Shown here one piece after another: positions 25,209 through 32,610 of a stretch of DNA of 64,000 nt (positions are counted from its first letter, which is position 1; each line of letters opens with the position of its first letter). A program made the translations under genes and the position numbers. Source of the DNA: an uncultured Acetatifactor sp. (GTDB lineage: Bacteria; Bacillota; Clostridia; Lachnospirales; Lachnospiraceae); contig NZ_CAJUCP010000008.1 of NCBI RefSeq assembly GCF_910585425.1, positions 42,556 through 106,555 on the forward strand, given 5' to 3'. Below the pieces are notes generated by a model. It did no database searches. It was given only the letters and a program-made list of their open reading frames with translations, and was not told the DNA's origin.

Positions 25209-26987
25209 ATGACACCTATCAAATGGTTCTACGGCTTCTTGAAGAAGTACCAGAAACTGATGATTGGCGGCCTGTTCCTGACCACGGTCATCGCGGCCCT
25301 GTCCATTGTCAACCCCTACATATCGGGCATCATGGTGGACGATGTCATCCAGGCAGGGAACTACGACCTGCTGCCCACGCTGATCGCATGCCTGGTGGGG
25401 ATCACGCTGCTCAACTGCGTCCTGCGCTTCCTGTACCAGCTCATGTTCGAGACGGCCTCCCAGGGCGTCCTCTACGACATGCGCAGCACCGTGTACAGGA
25501 AGCTGCTGGAGGAGGACTTCAACTTTTATAATAAGAAGCGCACCGGCGACCTGATGAGCCGCCAGACGGGAGACATGGACGCCGTCCGGTATTTCGTGGC
25601 CTATGTCATCTACGCCGTGTACCAGAACGTGCTGCTGTTCATCTTCGCGCTGGTGATGATCTTCACCGTGAGCCCGAAGCTGGCCCTGTGCATGCTGGTG
25701 GTGCTGCCCTTCACGGCCATCTCCACCTTCAAGCAGTCCAAAGAGGTGAAGCCCGCTTTCCAGCGCAACCGCAACTGCTTCTCCTCCCTGAACGCCTTCG
25801 TCCAGGAGAACATCAGCGGCAACCGGGTGGTGAAGGCCTTCGCCAAGGAAGAATACGAGAAGGGCAAGTTCCAGATCGAGAACGACAGGTTCCGGGACGC
25901 CCAGATCAAGGGCTCCCGGGTGTGGATGAAATACGTGCCAATCTTCGAAATCCTGGCCTACGCCCTCACCGTCATCCTGATGCTCTACGGCGGGTACATG
26001 GTCATCCAGGGGGAGGTCACCATGGGAGACCTGGTAAAGGTCAACGGCTATCTGTGGATGCTCAACGCGCCCCTGCGCATGGCGGGCTGGTGGGTCAACG
26101 ATATCCAGAACTTCGTCACCTCCGTGGAGAAGATCTACGCCACCTACAGCGAGGAGCCCAAGGTGCGCACGCCCCGCTTTGCCTGGAACCACGCGGATAC
26201 CTTCGGCTATCCCCATGAGAAGATCCGCGGCCAGGTGGAATTCAAGGATGTGGCCTACAGCGACGGCGACGATGACATCATAAAGGACATCAATTTCAGC
26301 GTGGAGGCCGGGCAGACCGTAGGCATAATCGGCTCCACAGGCTCCGGCAAGTCCACGCTGATGAACCTGCTGTGCCGGTTCTATGACGCCACCTCCGGGC
26401 AGGTGCTGGTGAACGGCACGGATGTCCGGGACATGAACCTGTACAACCTGCGGGACAACATCGGCATGGCCATGCAGGACGTGTTCCTGTTCTCCGACAC
26501 CATCGAGGGCAACATCGCCTACGGCAGGCCCGACTGCAGCTTCGAGCAGGTGAAGAAGGCCGCAATCATGGCGGATGCCAACCACTTCATCAACGCCATG
26601 CCGGACGGCTACGACACCATCGTAGGCGAACGGGGCATGGGGCTTTCCGGCGGCCAGAAGCAGCGCATCTCCCTGGCCAGGGCCCTTTTGAAGGATCCTT
26701 CCATCCTGATCCTGGACGACACCACATCGGCAGTGGACATGGAGACGGAGAGCTATATCCAGAAGCAGCTTAAGAGCATCAAGGAGGGCTGTACCGTATT
26801 CATCATCGCCTACCGCATCTCTTCCATCAAGGACGCGGACCTGATACTGGTCATGGACGGCGGGCGAATCATCGAACGGGGCACCCACAGCGAGCTGCTG
26901 GCCAAGGACGGCTATTATGCCAAGGCCTTCCACAACCAGTACGGGGAGATTCCCCAGGAGCTGCTGCAGAAAAAACATATCGCATAA
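25209..26987 (+). CDS. heterodimeric ABC exporter subunit with degenerate ATPase site
   Basis: 592 residues from the ATG at 25209 (GGGGAGGA upstream). Six membrane helices precede the ATPase with Walker A GSTGSGKSTL, a canonical LSGGQKQR signature, Walker B ILILDDTTSAVD and H-loop IAYRISS. The catalytic Glu after Walker B is Asp and the switch His is Tyr, so this subunit carries the non-catalytic site of a heterodimer like TM287/288 or LmrCD. The partner follows 41 bases later with intact residues. The substrate is unknown; multidrug or lipid-like export is usual. The divergent AraC gene probably controls it. Confidence 0.93.
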   Translation: MTPIKWFYGFLKKYQKLMIGGLFLTTVIAALSIVNPYISGIMVDDVIQAGNYDLLPTLIACLVGITLLNCVLRFLYQLMFETASQGVLYDMRSTVYRKLLEEDFNFYNKKRTGDLMSRQTGDMDAVRYFVAYVIYAVYQNVLLFIFALVMIFTVSPKLALCMLVVLPFTAISTFKQSKEVKPAFQRNRNCFSSLNAFVQENISGNRVVKAFAKEEYEKGKFQIENDRFRDAQIKGSRVWMKYVPIFEILAYALTVILMLYGGYMVIQGEVTMGDLVKVNGYLWMLNAPLRMAGWWVNDIQNFVTSVEKIYATYSEEPKVRTPRFAWNHADTFGYPHEKIRGQVEFKDVAYSDGDDDIIKDINFSVEAGQTVGIIGSTGSGKSTLMNLLCRFYDATSGQVLVNGTDVRDMNLYNLRDNIGMAMQDVFLFSDTIEGNIAYGRPDCSFEQVKKAAIMADANHFINAMPDGYDTIVGERGMGLSGGQKQRISLARALLKDPSILILDDTTSAVDMETESYIQKQLKSIKEGCTVFIIAYRISSIKDADLILVMDGGRIIERGTHSELLAKDGYYAKAFHNQYGEIPQELLQKKHIA

Positions 26988-27028
26988 CGAAGGTATCGTA
27001 GCGCTGAAGCGCACAGAGAGGTATAATT

Positions 27029-28864
27029 ATGGCACGCAATCGATATGACATGGACGAAGTGCTGGAAGACAGCTTTGACGTCCGACAGTTGAAACGTCTG
27101 GGAGCCTATGTCTCCCCTTACAAAACGAAGATGGCAGGCGTCATCGTCCTGATGCTCAGCGCCTCCGCCGCCACCATGCTGGTGCCCATCTTCTTCCAGA
27201 GAATCATGGACATCTACATCCCGGGGAAGGATATGGGAGGAATCGTGGCCGTGAGCATGCTGACGCTGGCCGTGGCGGCCTATTCCGGCATCGCCATGCG
27301 CTTCAAGATTAAGATCATGAGCAATGTAGGCCAGAACATCATACACGCCATCCGCACGGATATCTTCAACCATCTGCAGGAGCTGCCCTTCTCCTACTAC
27401 GATGACAGGCCCCACGGCAAGATACAGGTGCGCGTGGTGAACTATGTGAACAGCTTAAGCGACCTGCTGAGCAATGGTATCGTGAATACCATCACGGATC
27501 TGTGCAACCTTTTCTTCATTATTATATTCATGCTCTTCTGCGATACGAGACTGACCCTTGTATGCCTCTGCGGCCTGCCGCTGCTGGCCCTGGTAATCGT
27601 CTTCATCAAGAAGAGGCAGCGGAAGGCCTGGCAGATCCAGTCCAACAAGCAGAGCAACCTGAACGCCTACATCGCGGAGAGCATCAATGGCATCCGGGTC
27701 ACCCAGTCCTTTGTCCGCGAGAACGAGAACAACCAGATTTTCAATAACTTAAGCGGCAATTACAGAAAGTCCTGGATGAACGCGATCCTGTACAACTTTA
27801 CCCTGGGACCCAGCGTGGACATGATCTCCATCATCACCACATCCTTCATCTACGTGCTGGGCATCCGCTGGATCCTGGCTCCGGACGCCACGCTGACGGT
27901 GGGCGTGCTGATCGCTTTCACCGCTTACATCGGGCGCTTCTGGGCCCCGATCAACACCCTGGCCAGCTTCTACAACTCGCTGCTGACCGCCATCTCCTAC
28001 CTGGAGCGCATCTTCGAGACCATCGATGAGCCCGTCCTGGTGAAGGACGCGGAGGGCGCCACGGAGATGCCCGCCATCAAAGGCCAGGTGGAATTCAAGG
28101 ACGTGTGCTTCAGCTATGAGGAGGGCCACAGGATCCTGGACAATATCAATTTCACCGCCAGGGAGGGCGAGACCTACGCTTTCGTGGGGCCCACCGGCGC
28201 AGGGAAGTCCACCATCGTGAACCTGATCTCCCGCTTCTACAATGTGGATTCCGGGCAGGTGCTCATCGACGGCACGGATATCGCCGGGGTGTCGATCCGC
28301 TCCCTCCGGTCCCAGATGGGCGTGATGATGCAGGACAGCTTCATCTTCTCCGGCACCATCATGGACAATATCCGCTACGGCAAGCTGGATGCCACGGACG
28401 ATGAGGTCATAGCCGCAGCCAAGACCGTTTGCGCCCATGACTTCATCTCCCAGATGGAGAACGGCTACTACACCGAGGTGAACGAGCGGGGAAGCAGGCT
28501 CTCGGCGGGCCAGAGGCAGCTGATCTCCTTCGCCAGGGCCCTGCTTGCCGACCCGAAGATACTGATCCTGGACGAGGCCACCTCCAGCATCGACACGGAG
28601 ACGGAGATTCTGCTGCAGAAGGGCCTGAACGAGCTGCTGAAGGGCCGCACCTCCTTCATCATCGCCCACAGGCTGTCCACGATCAAGAACGCCGACTGCA
28701 TCATGTACGTCGATAAGGGCGGCATCCTGGAGCGTGGCACCCACGAGGAGCTGGTGGCCCAGGAGGGCGCTTACTATGAGCTGTATATGTCCCAGTATGA
28801 TTTCCTGACCCAGGAGGCTGCGGGGGGACAGAGTCAGATGCCCCTGAAGTTCGAGACTGCCTAG
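27029..28864 (+). CDS. heterodimeric ABC exporter subunit with catalytic ATPase
   Basis: 611 residues. The membrane domain is followed by Walker A GPTGAGKSTI, Walker B ILILDEATSSID and H-loop IAHRLST, all intact. The signature reads LSAGQRQ, the altered form expected opposite the degenerate Walker B of the partner. The N-terminus carries a polar 25-residue extension before the first helix. The stop codon TAG at 28862-28864 is formed by the CTAG end of the 164-bp element at 28861, so that insertion lies exactly at the gene end. A terminator follows at 29054. Confidence 0.93.
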   Translation: MARNRYDMDEVLEDSFDVRQLKRLGAYVSPYKTKMAGVIVLMLSASAATMLVPIFFQRIMDIYIPGKDMGGIVAVSMLTLAVAAYSGIAMRFKIKIMSNVGQNIIHAIRTDIFNHLQELPFSYYDDRPHGKIQVRVVNYVNSLSDLLSNGIVNTITDLCNLFFIIIFMLFCDTRLTLVCLCGLPLLALVIVFIKKRQRKAWQIQSNKQSNLNAYIAESINGIRVTQSFVRENENNQIFNNLSGNYRKSWMNAILYNFTLGPSVDMISIITTSFIYVLGIRWILAPDATLTVGVLIAFTAYIGRFWAPINTLASFYNSLLTAISYLERIFETIDEPVLVKDAEGATEMPAIKGQVEFKDVCFSYEEGHRILDNINFTAREGETYAFVGPTGAGKSTIVNLISRFYNVDSGQVLIDGTDIAGVSIRSLRSQMGVMMQDSFIFSGTIMDNIRYGKLDATDDEVIAAAKTVCAHDFISQMENGYYTEVNERGSRLSAGQRQLISFARALLADPKILILDEATSSIDTETEILLQKGLNELLKGRTSFIIAHRLSTIKNADCIMYVDKGGILERGTHEELVAQEGAYYELYMSQYDFLTQEAAGGQSQMPLKFETA

Positions 28865-29024
28865 TACACTGGTGCATGAATTTCCAAGTAATCAGTGCTC
28901 GATTTCCGCGCCAGGACAAGGCGGAGGAAGGAGACGATGCGGGAGCATAGTCCACTGACGGCAACGCAGTACCGGGTTGGACAGCCAGGGCTGATTGCTC
29001 AAGGATTCATAATCGGGGTACTAG
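28861..29024. repeat. about 164-bp inverted-repeat element, family D, copy 1
   Basis: The ends are CTAGTAC and GTACTAG. The arms stay imperfectly inverted for about 35 bases (GCATGAATTTCCAAGTAATC on the left; GATTGCTCAAGGATTCAT on the right). It matches 55134-55297 in inverse orientation over its full length. It encodes no protein and behaves like a MITE. Confidence 0.8.
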
Positions 29025-29053
29025 CCCCATAGAGCATTAATCACATAAAAGCT

Positions 29054-29090
29054 GCAGCCGGAACCGGGATTCCATCCCCATTCCGGCTGC
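29054..29090. terminator. rho-independent terminator between convergent genes
   Basis: The stem GCAGCCGGAA / TTCCGGCTGC is followed by TTTCTTTT on the plus strand, ending the ABC exporter operon. Confidence 0.85.
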
Positions 29091-29135
29091 TTTCTTTTCG
29101 AGAAAAATTACTACGCGCTTGTCTTTATTCCAATC

Positions 29136-29936
29136 CTACAGCTTCCTGACCTGCTTCGCCAGAGCCTCCCTGTCCGCGCACCCCGCCTTCTCCAGGATAT
29201 GGGTCATATGCTTCTTCACAGTCCCCTCCGCGATGTAAAGCTCCTTTCCGATCTCCCGGTTGCTCATACCGCCTGCCGCCAGCCTGGCCACCTCGGACTC
29301 CCTGTCCGTAAGCCCCATGGCCCTGAGCCCAAAGTACACTCTCTGGCTGTCCGCCTCCATCCGTTCCGCCTCGCTGTCCTGGGGCTCCTCCATGTAGGAA
29401 ATCAGCATCCGCTCCAGCCTGTACTTCACAGGCATCAGCAGGAGAATGAGAACCGCCGTAAACAGGATGTCGCCGCTCATCATTACCGTAAGGAGAGAGA
29501 CTACAGCGGCAAAAATATCCGCATTTTCCAGCGTGGTTCTGGAAAACCCACCGGTGAACATATCCATGATGTTCATCAGGAACGTGATGATACAGGCTAC
29601 CACAGCCGCCTTCTCCACACACTGGACCGCCCCCACAGACCTTCGCAGCTCCATTCTGGAGCATCCCTTCCCTTTCCGGGCAAAGGCTCTGGCCAATCCC
29701 CGGAAGAAATCCTTTTCCATTCCGGCCTGGTACAGAATCAGTACAATGATACATAGCTGAAGCATAGGAACCCATGTGTCACAATAGCGGATAATTTCCC
29801 ACACTCTGCGGGGACCTCCATATATCGCCAGACCTAAGTACAGGACCCAGGCAATCCCCAGCGCTGACCATAACCCCCTGCATCCCAGCACCTTCCTCAA
29901 TTTCGCCAGAAATTTTTTCTCCCTAAAATTCTTCAT
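29136..29936 (-). CDS. membrane-anchored LuxR-type transcriptional regulator
   Basis: 266 residues from the ATG at 29936 (AAAGGTGGGAG upstream). There are about four to five hydrophobic helices between residues 20 and 180 (for example IAWVLYLGLAIYGG, MLQLCIIVLILYQAG and VVACIITFLMNIM). A C-terminal LuxR/GerE helix-turn-helix follows, with LTDRESEVARLAAGGMSNREIGKELYI and TVKKHMTHILEKAG. No receiver or ligand domain is present, so sensing must come from the membrane part. It has no obvious partner and its target is unknown. Confidence 0.82.
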   Translation of the reverse strand: MKNFREKKFLAKLRKVLGCRGLWSALGIAWVLYLGLAIYGGPRRVWEIIRYCDTWVPMLQLCIIVLILYQAGMEKDFFRGLARAFARKGKGCSRMELRRSVGAVQCVEKAAVVACIITFLMNIMDMFTGGFSRTTLENADIFAAVVSLLTVMMSGDILFTAVLILLLMPVKYRLERMLISYMEEPQDSEAERMEADSQRVYFGLRAMGLTDRESEVARLAAGGMSNREIGKELYIAEGTVKKHMTHILEKAGCADREALAKQVRKL

Positions 29937-30074
29937 CCCGCTCCCACCTTTCTTTTTATTCCAGTTCCCCGTCTGCCCCGCCGGCACCCGGACATTGCCA
30001 TCTGCAGATACCCTCATTTTACCGAAAGCACCCTGCATTTTGCAAGATGATTTCCCCTACCACCCATGAAAAAA

Positions 30075-30100
30075 GGGGGTGGTATCCTTCTACCACCCCC
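30075..30100 (-). terminator. rho-independent terminator of mgtE
   Basis: Read on the minus strand, a stem of ten base pairs (GGGGGTGGTA / TACCACCCCC) is followed by six T residues. It serves the gene ending at 30251. Confidence 0.85.
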
Positions 30101-30115
30101 CATCGTGCCACTATT

Positions 30116-30217
30116 TATACGGCTTAACGATTTCGCTTGCCATGAAACCAGACTGCATAACGCTGACGGGTTCAATCGCATGATTACATTAGGCAATATT
30201 CAGCGTTATGCAGCATA
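30116..30217. repeat. 102-bp palindromic element, subtype B, copy 2
   Basis: Exactly the same length as the copy at 10587 and largely identical, including the CTGCATAACGCTGA / TCAGCGTTATGCAG stem. The ends have drifted to TATACGGC and GCAGCATA. It lies between mgtE and its terminator. Confidence 0.88.
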
Positions 30218-30250
30218 TCAGCCTGTCCCGCTCTGGACGACATGTTTGTC

Positions 30251-31600
30251 TTAAATCCCCAGCAGCATGGCGGCGAACCGGAAATACACCAGCAAAGACA
30301 AAGCATCTACAATCGTAGTGATGAACGGGCTGGCCATCACCGCCGGGTCGAAGCCGATCCGCTTGGCTCCTATGGGCAGAAGGCATCCCACTACCATGGC
30401 CATCAGCACCGCCGCCACCAGAGTCAGGCATACCGTAAAGGCCACCAGAATCCCCACCCGGTCGAACAGCATCAGCTTGGCGAAGTTCGCCGCCGCCAGA
30501 GTCCCGCCGCAGAGAACCGCCACCCGAATCTCCTTCCACACCACTCTGGGCACGTCGCGATAGGTAATCTCCCCCAGGGAAAGCCCGCGGATAATGGTCA
30601 CGCTGGCCTGGCCCCCCGCGTTCCCTCCCGTGTCCATGAGCATGGGAATGAATGCCACCAGCACCGCGCAGGCGCTCAGCGCGTCTTCAAAAGAAGAGAT
30701 GATCGCCCCTGTGAAGGTGGCTGACACCATCAGCAGAAGCAGCCAGGGAATCCTCTTCTTGAAGGTCTCCCCCACCCCTGTCCGCATATAGGGCTTGTCG
30801 CTGGGCACGATGGCCGCCATCTTCTCCATGTCCTCTGTGGTCTCTTCTTCCATGATGTCAACGATGTCGTCAACCGTGATGATGCCCACCAGGCGGTTCT
30901 CGTTGTCCACCACGGGCATGGCGATGAAGTCGTATTTCTTGAACTGCTCCGCCACCTGCTCCTGGTCCATGAGGGTGTGGATGGAGATTACGTTCTCGTG
31001 CATGATGTCAGCAATCCGCTCGTCCCCCCGGCTCAGCAGCAGATAGCGCAGCGCCACAGTGCCCACCAACTGCCTCCTGGCATCCAGCACATAGCAGATA
31101 TTGATGGTCTCGCTGTCCAGCCCCACTGCCCGAATCCGTTCAATGGCCTGATCCACCGTCAGGCTCTCCTTCAGGGACACATACTCCACCGTCATGATGC
31201 TCCCCGCGGAATCCTCCGGGTAGCGCAGCAGCTGGTTCACGGCCTGGCGGGTCTCCGGATTGGCATTGGCCAGAAGCCGCTCCACCACATTGGCGGGCAT
31301 CTCCTCCAGAAAATCCGCCGCATCGTCCGCCATCAGGTTGTCGATGACGCTGCCGGCCTCCCTGTCGGACAGGGATGTGATGATGGCCTCCTGGCTGTCG
31401 AACTCCAGATAAGAGAACACATCCGCCGCCAGATCCTTCGGCAGGATACGGTACACCTTAAGCCTCTCCTCATCCTCCAGCTCCTCCATCAGGAACGCGA
31501 TGTCCGCCTCGTTGAGCTCGACAAGAAATTGACGGATATTCGTATATTTCCTGGCGGCAAGGAGCTCCTTAAGTTCCTCTAATTCGATTCTTCTCTCCAT
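30251..31600 (-). CDS. mgtE: magnesium transporter MgtE
   Basis: 449 residues. The cytosolic N domain (MERRIELEELKELLAARKY..., superhelical) is followed by two CBS domains (about 135-260, with LRYLLLSRGDERIADIM and VDDIVDIMEEE). The C-terminal five-helix pore includes DTGGNAGGQASVTIIRG, the selectivity region of the family, and FDPAVMASPFITTIVDA. It imports Mg2+ and closes at high cytosolic Mg2+. AAGGAG precedes the start. The 158-base upstream region was checked for an M-box riboswitch and none was recognised. Confidence 0.96.
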   Translation of the reverse strand: MERRIELEELKELLAARKYTNIRQFLVELNEADIAFLMEELEDEERLKVYRILPKDLAADVFSYLEFDSQEAIITSLSDREAGSVIDNLMADDAADFLEEMPANVVERLLANANPETRQAVNQLLRYPEDSAGSIMTVEYVSLKESLTVDQAIERIRAVGLDSETINICYVLDARRQLVGTVALRYLLLSRGDERIADIMHENVISIHTLMDQEQVAEQFKKYDFIAMPVVDNENRLVGIITVDDIVDIMEEETTEDMEKMAAIVPSDKPYMRTGVGETFKKRIPWLLLLMVSATFTGAIISSFEDALSACAVLVAFIPMLMDTGGNAGGQASVTIIRGLSLGEITYRDVPRVVWKEIRVAVLCGGTLAAANFAKLMLFDRVGILVAFTVCLTLVAAVLMAMVVGCLLPIGAKRIGFDPAVMASPFITTIVDALSLLVYFRFAAMLLGI

Positions 31601-31758
31601 AGCATTTCTCCTTATGTGGTTTTAGAATTGTCCGGCAACTTCGACCAGGAAGAGGGTTGTCACTGCTTATTTTCGTACTCTTCATCCAAAACCACCACCT
31701 TTCGAAATGCTGTATTCATCAGAACCCGCGATACGTCTCTGACATTCCCATTTTAACG

Positions 31759-32409
31759 TCAGAACGCCTCTTTGTCAACGTAATAAATCTCTTTTATTCC
31801 CTCCAGGCCCACCCGCCCGCTGGTGGCGTCTGCCAGCTCTTTCTTCAGTATTCCCAGCGCCTCCGCCGGAATATGCAGCCGCAGGGCCACATTCTGCCCG
31901 TATTCCGCGGACAGGGGCTCTATGCCTCTTTCCTTCAGCAGGTACTGCACCTTGCCTATGTCGCTGTAGTCCGCTTCCGCCAGGGCCTCATAGCCCGGGC
32001 GCATCCTGCCCACCTGGCAGTTCCTCAGGCCCTCCTTCACGGCCTGGGTGTAGGCCCGGACCAGGCCCCCGGTGCCCAGCAGCACCCCGCCGAAGTACCT
32101 GGTGACCACCACGACCGCATTGCGGATCCCCTCCCCCGTCAGCACCTCCAGCATGGGCCGCCCCGCCGTTCCGCTTGGCTCCCCGTCGTCGCTGCAGCGG
32201 GTCAGCTCCGCCCTGCTGCCTATCACGAAGGCGGAGCAGTTGTGCCTGGCGTCCCAGTATTTCTTCTTCATCTCTTCGATGAAGCGCACCGCCTCCTCCT
32301 CGCTTTCACATGCCCGCAGCGTGGCGATGAAGCGGGATTTCTTCTCCACATACTCTCCCTCTCCGCCTGACAGCAGCACGCGGTAGGAGCCCTCTCTTCC
32401 ACTTTCCAT
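31759..32409 (-). CDS. YigZ/IMPACT family protein
   Basis: 216 residues from the ATG at 32409 (GGGGAAGAT upstream); an ATG at 32445 is a second option. Family marks are GEYVEKKSRFIATL near the start, the ARHNCSAFVIG strand, SDDGEPSGTAGRPML, and VVVTRYFGGVLLGTGGLVRAY. The C-terminal domain (about 145-205) is the EF-G-like fold found in bacterial members. The role is unsettled, with a translation link proposed for eukaryotic IMPACT. It is divergent from the penicillin-binding protein gene. Confidence 0.93.
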   Translation of the reverse strand: MESGREGSYRVLLSGGEGEYVEKKSRFIATLRACESEEEAVRFIEEMKKKYWDARHNCSAFVIGSRAELTRCSDDGEPSGTAGRPMLEVLTGEGIRNAVVVVTRYFGGVLLGTGGLVRAYTQAVKEGLRNCQVGRMRPGYEALAEADYSDIGKVQYLLKERGIEPLSAEYGQNVALRLHIPAEALGILKKELADATSGRVGLEGIKEIYYVDKEAF

Positions 32410-32519
32410 ATATCTTCCCCGTTTCCCATCTGATTTTTCTGTCATTATGCCTTTCTTCCATATAGAATAGCATAATATGTCTAAAATGTGAAACAATTAT
32501 TAAGAAGAAAAAGAAATCC

Positions 32520-32548
32520 TTTATTTACATAATACTTTTTGGTATAAT
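32520..32548 (+). promoter_or_regulatory. predicted promoter of the class A PBP gene
   Basis: TATAAT at 32543-32548 with TTTATT 17 bases upstream at 32520-32525, in an AT-rich region unlike the surrounding coding DNA. Confidence 0.55.
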
Positions 32549-32610
32549 GAGTTAAATATGCGAATACGCACCCATCCCTTCCAAAGCGTATCAGCAGAAA
32601 GGCGAATCAA

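Noticed and set aside
25116..27014. A 632-codon open frame on the minus strand opposite the ABC gene
   Set aside because: It is the antisense shadow of a conserved ABC exporter in GC-rich DNA, has His/Val/Gly-rich composition, and matches no family. The long antisense frames at 27749-28744, 34129-35424 and 61590-62795 were rejected for the same reason.
31601..31758. Possible M-box magnesium riboswitch upstream of mgtE
   Set aside because: The 158 bases contain no recognisable M-box core or terminator hairpin before the start codon.
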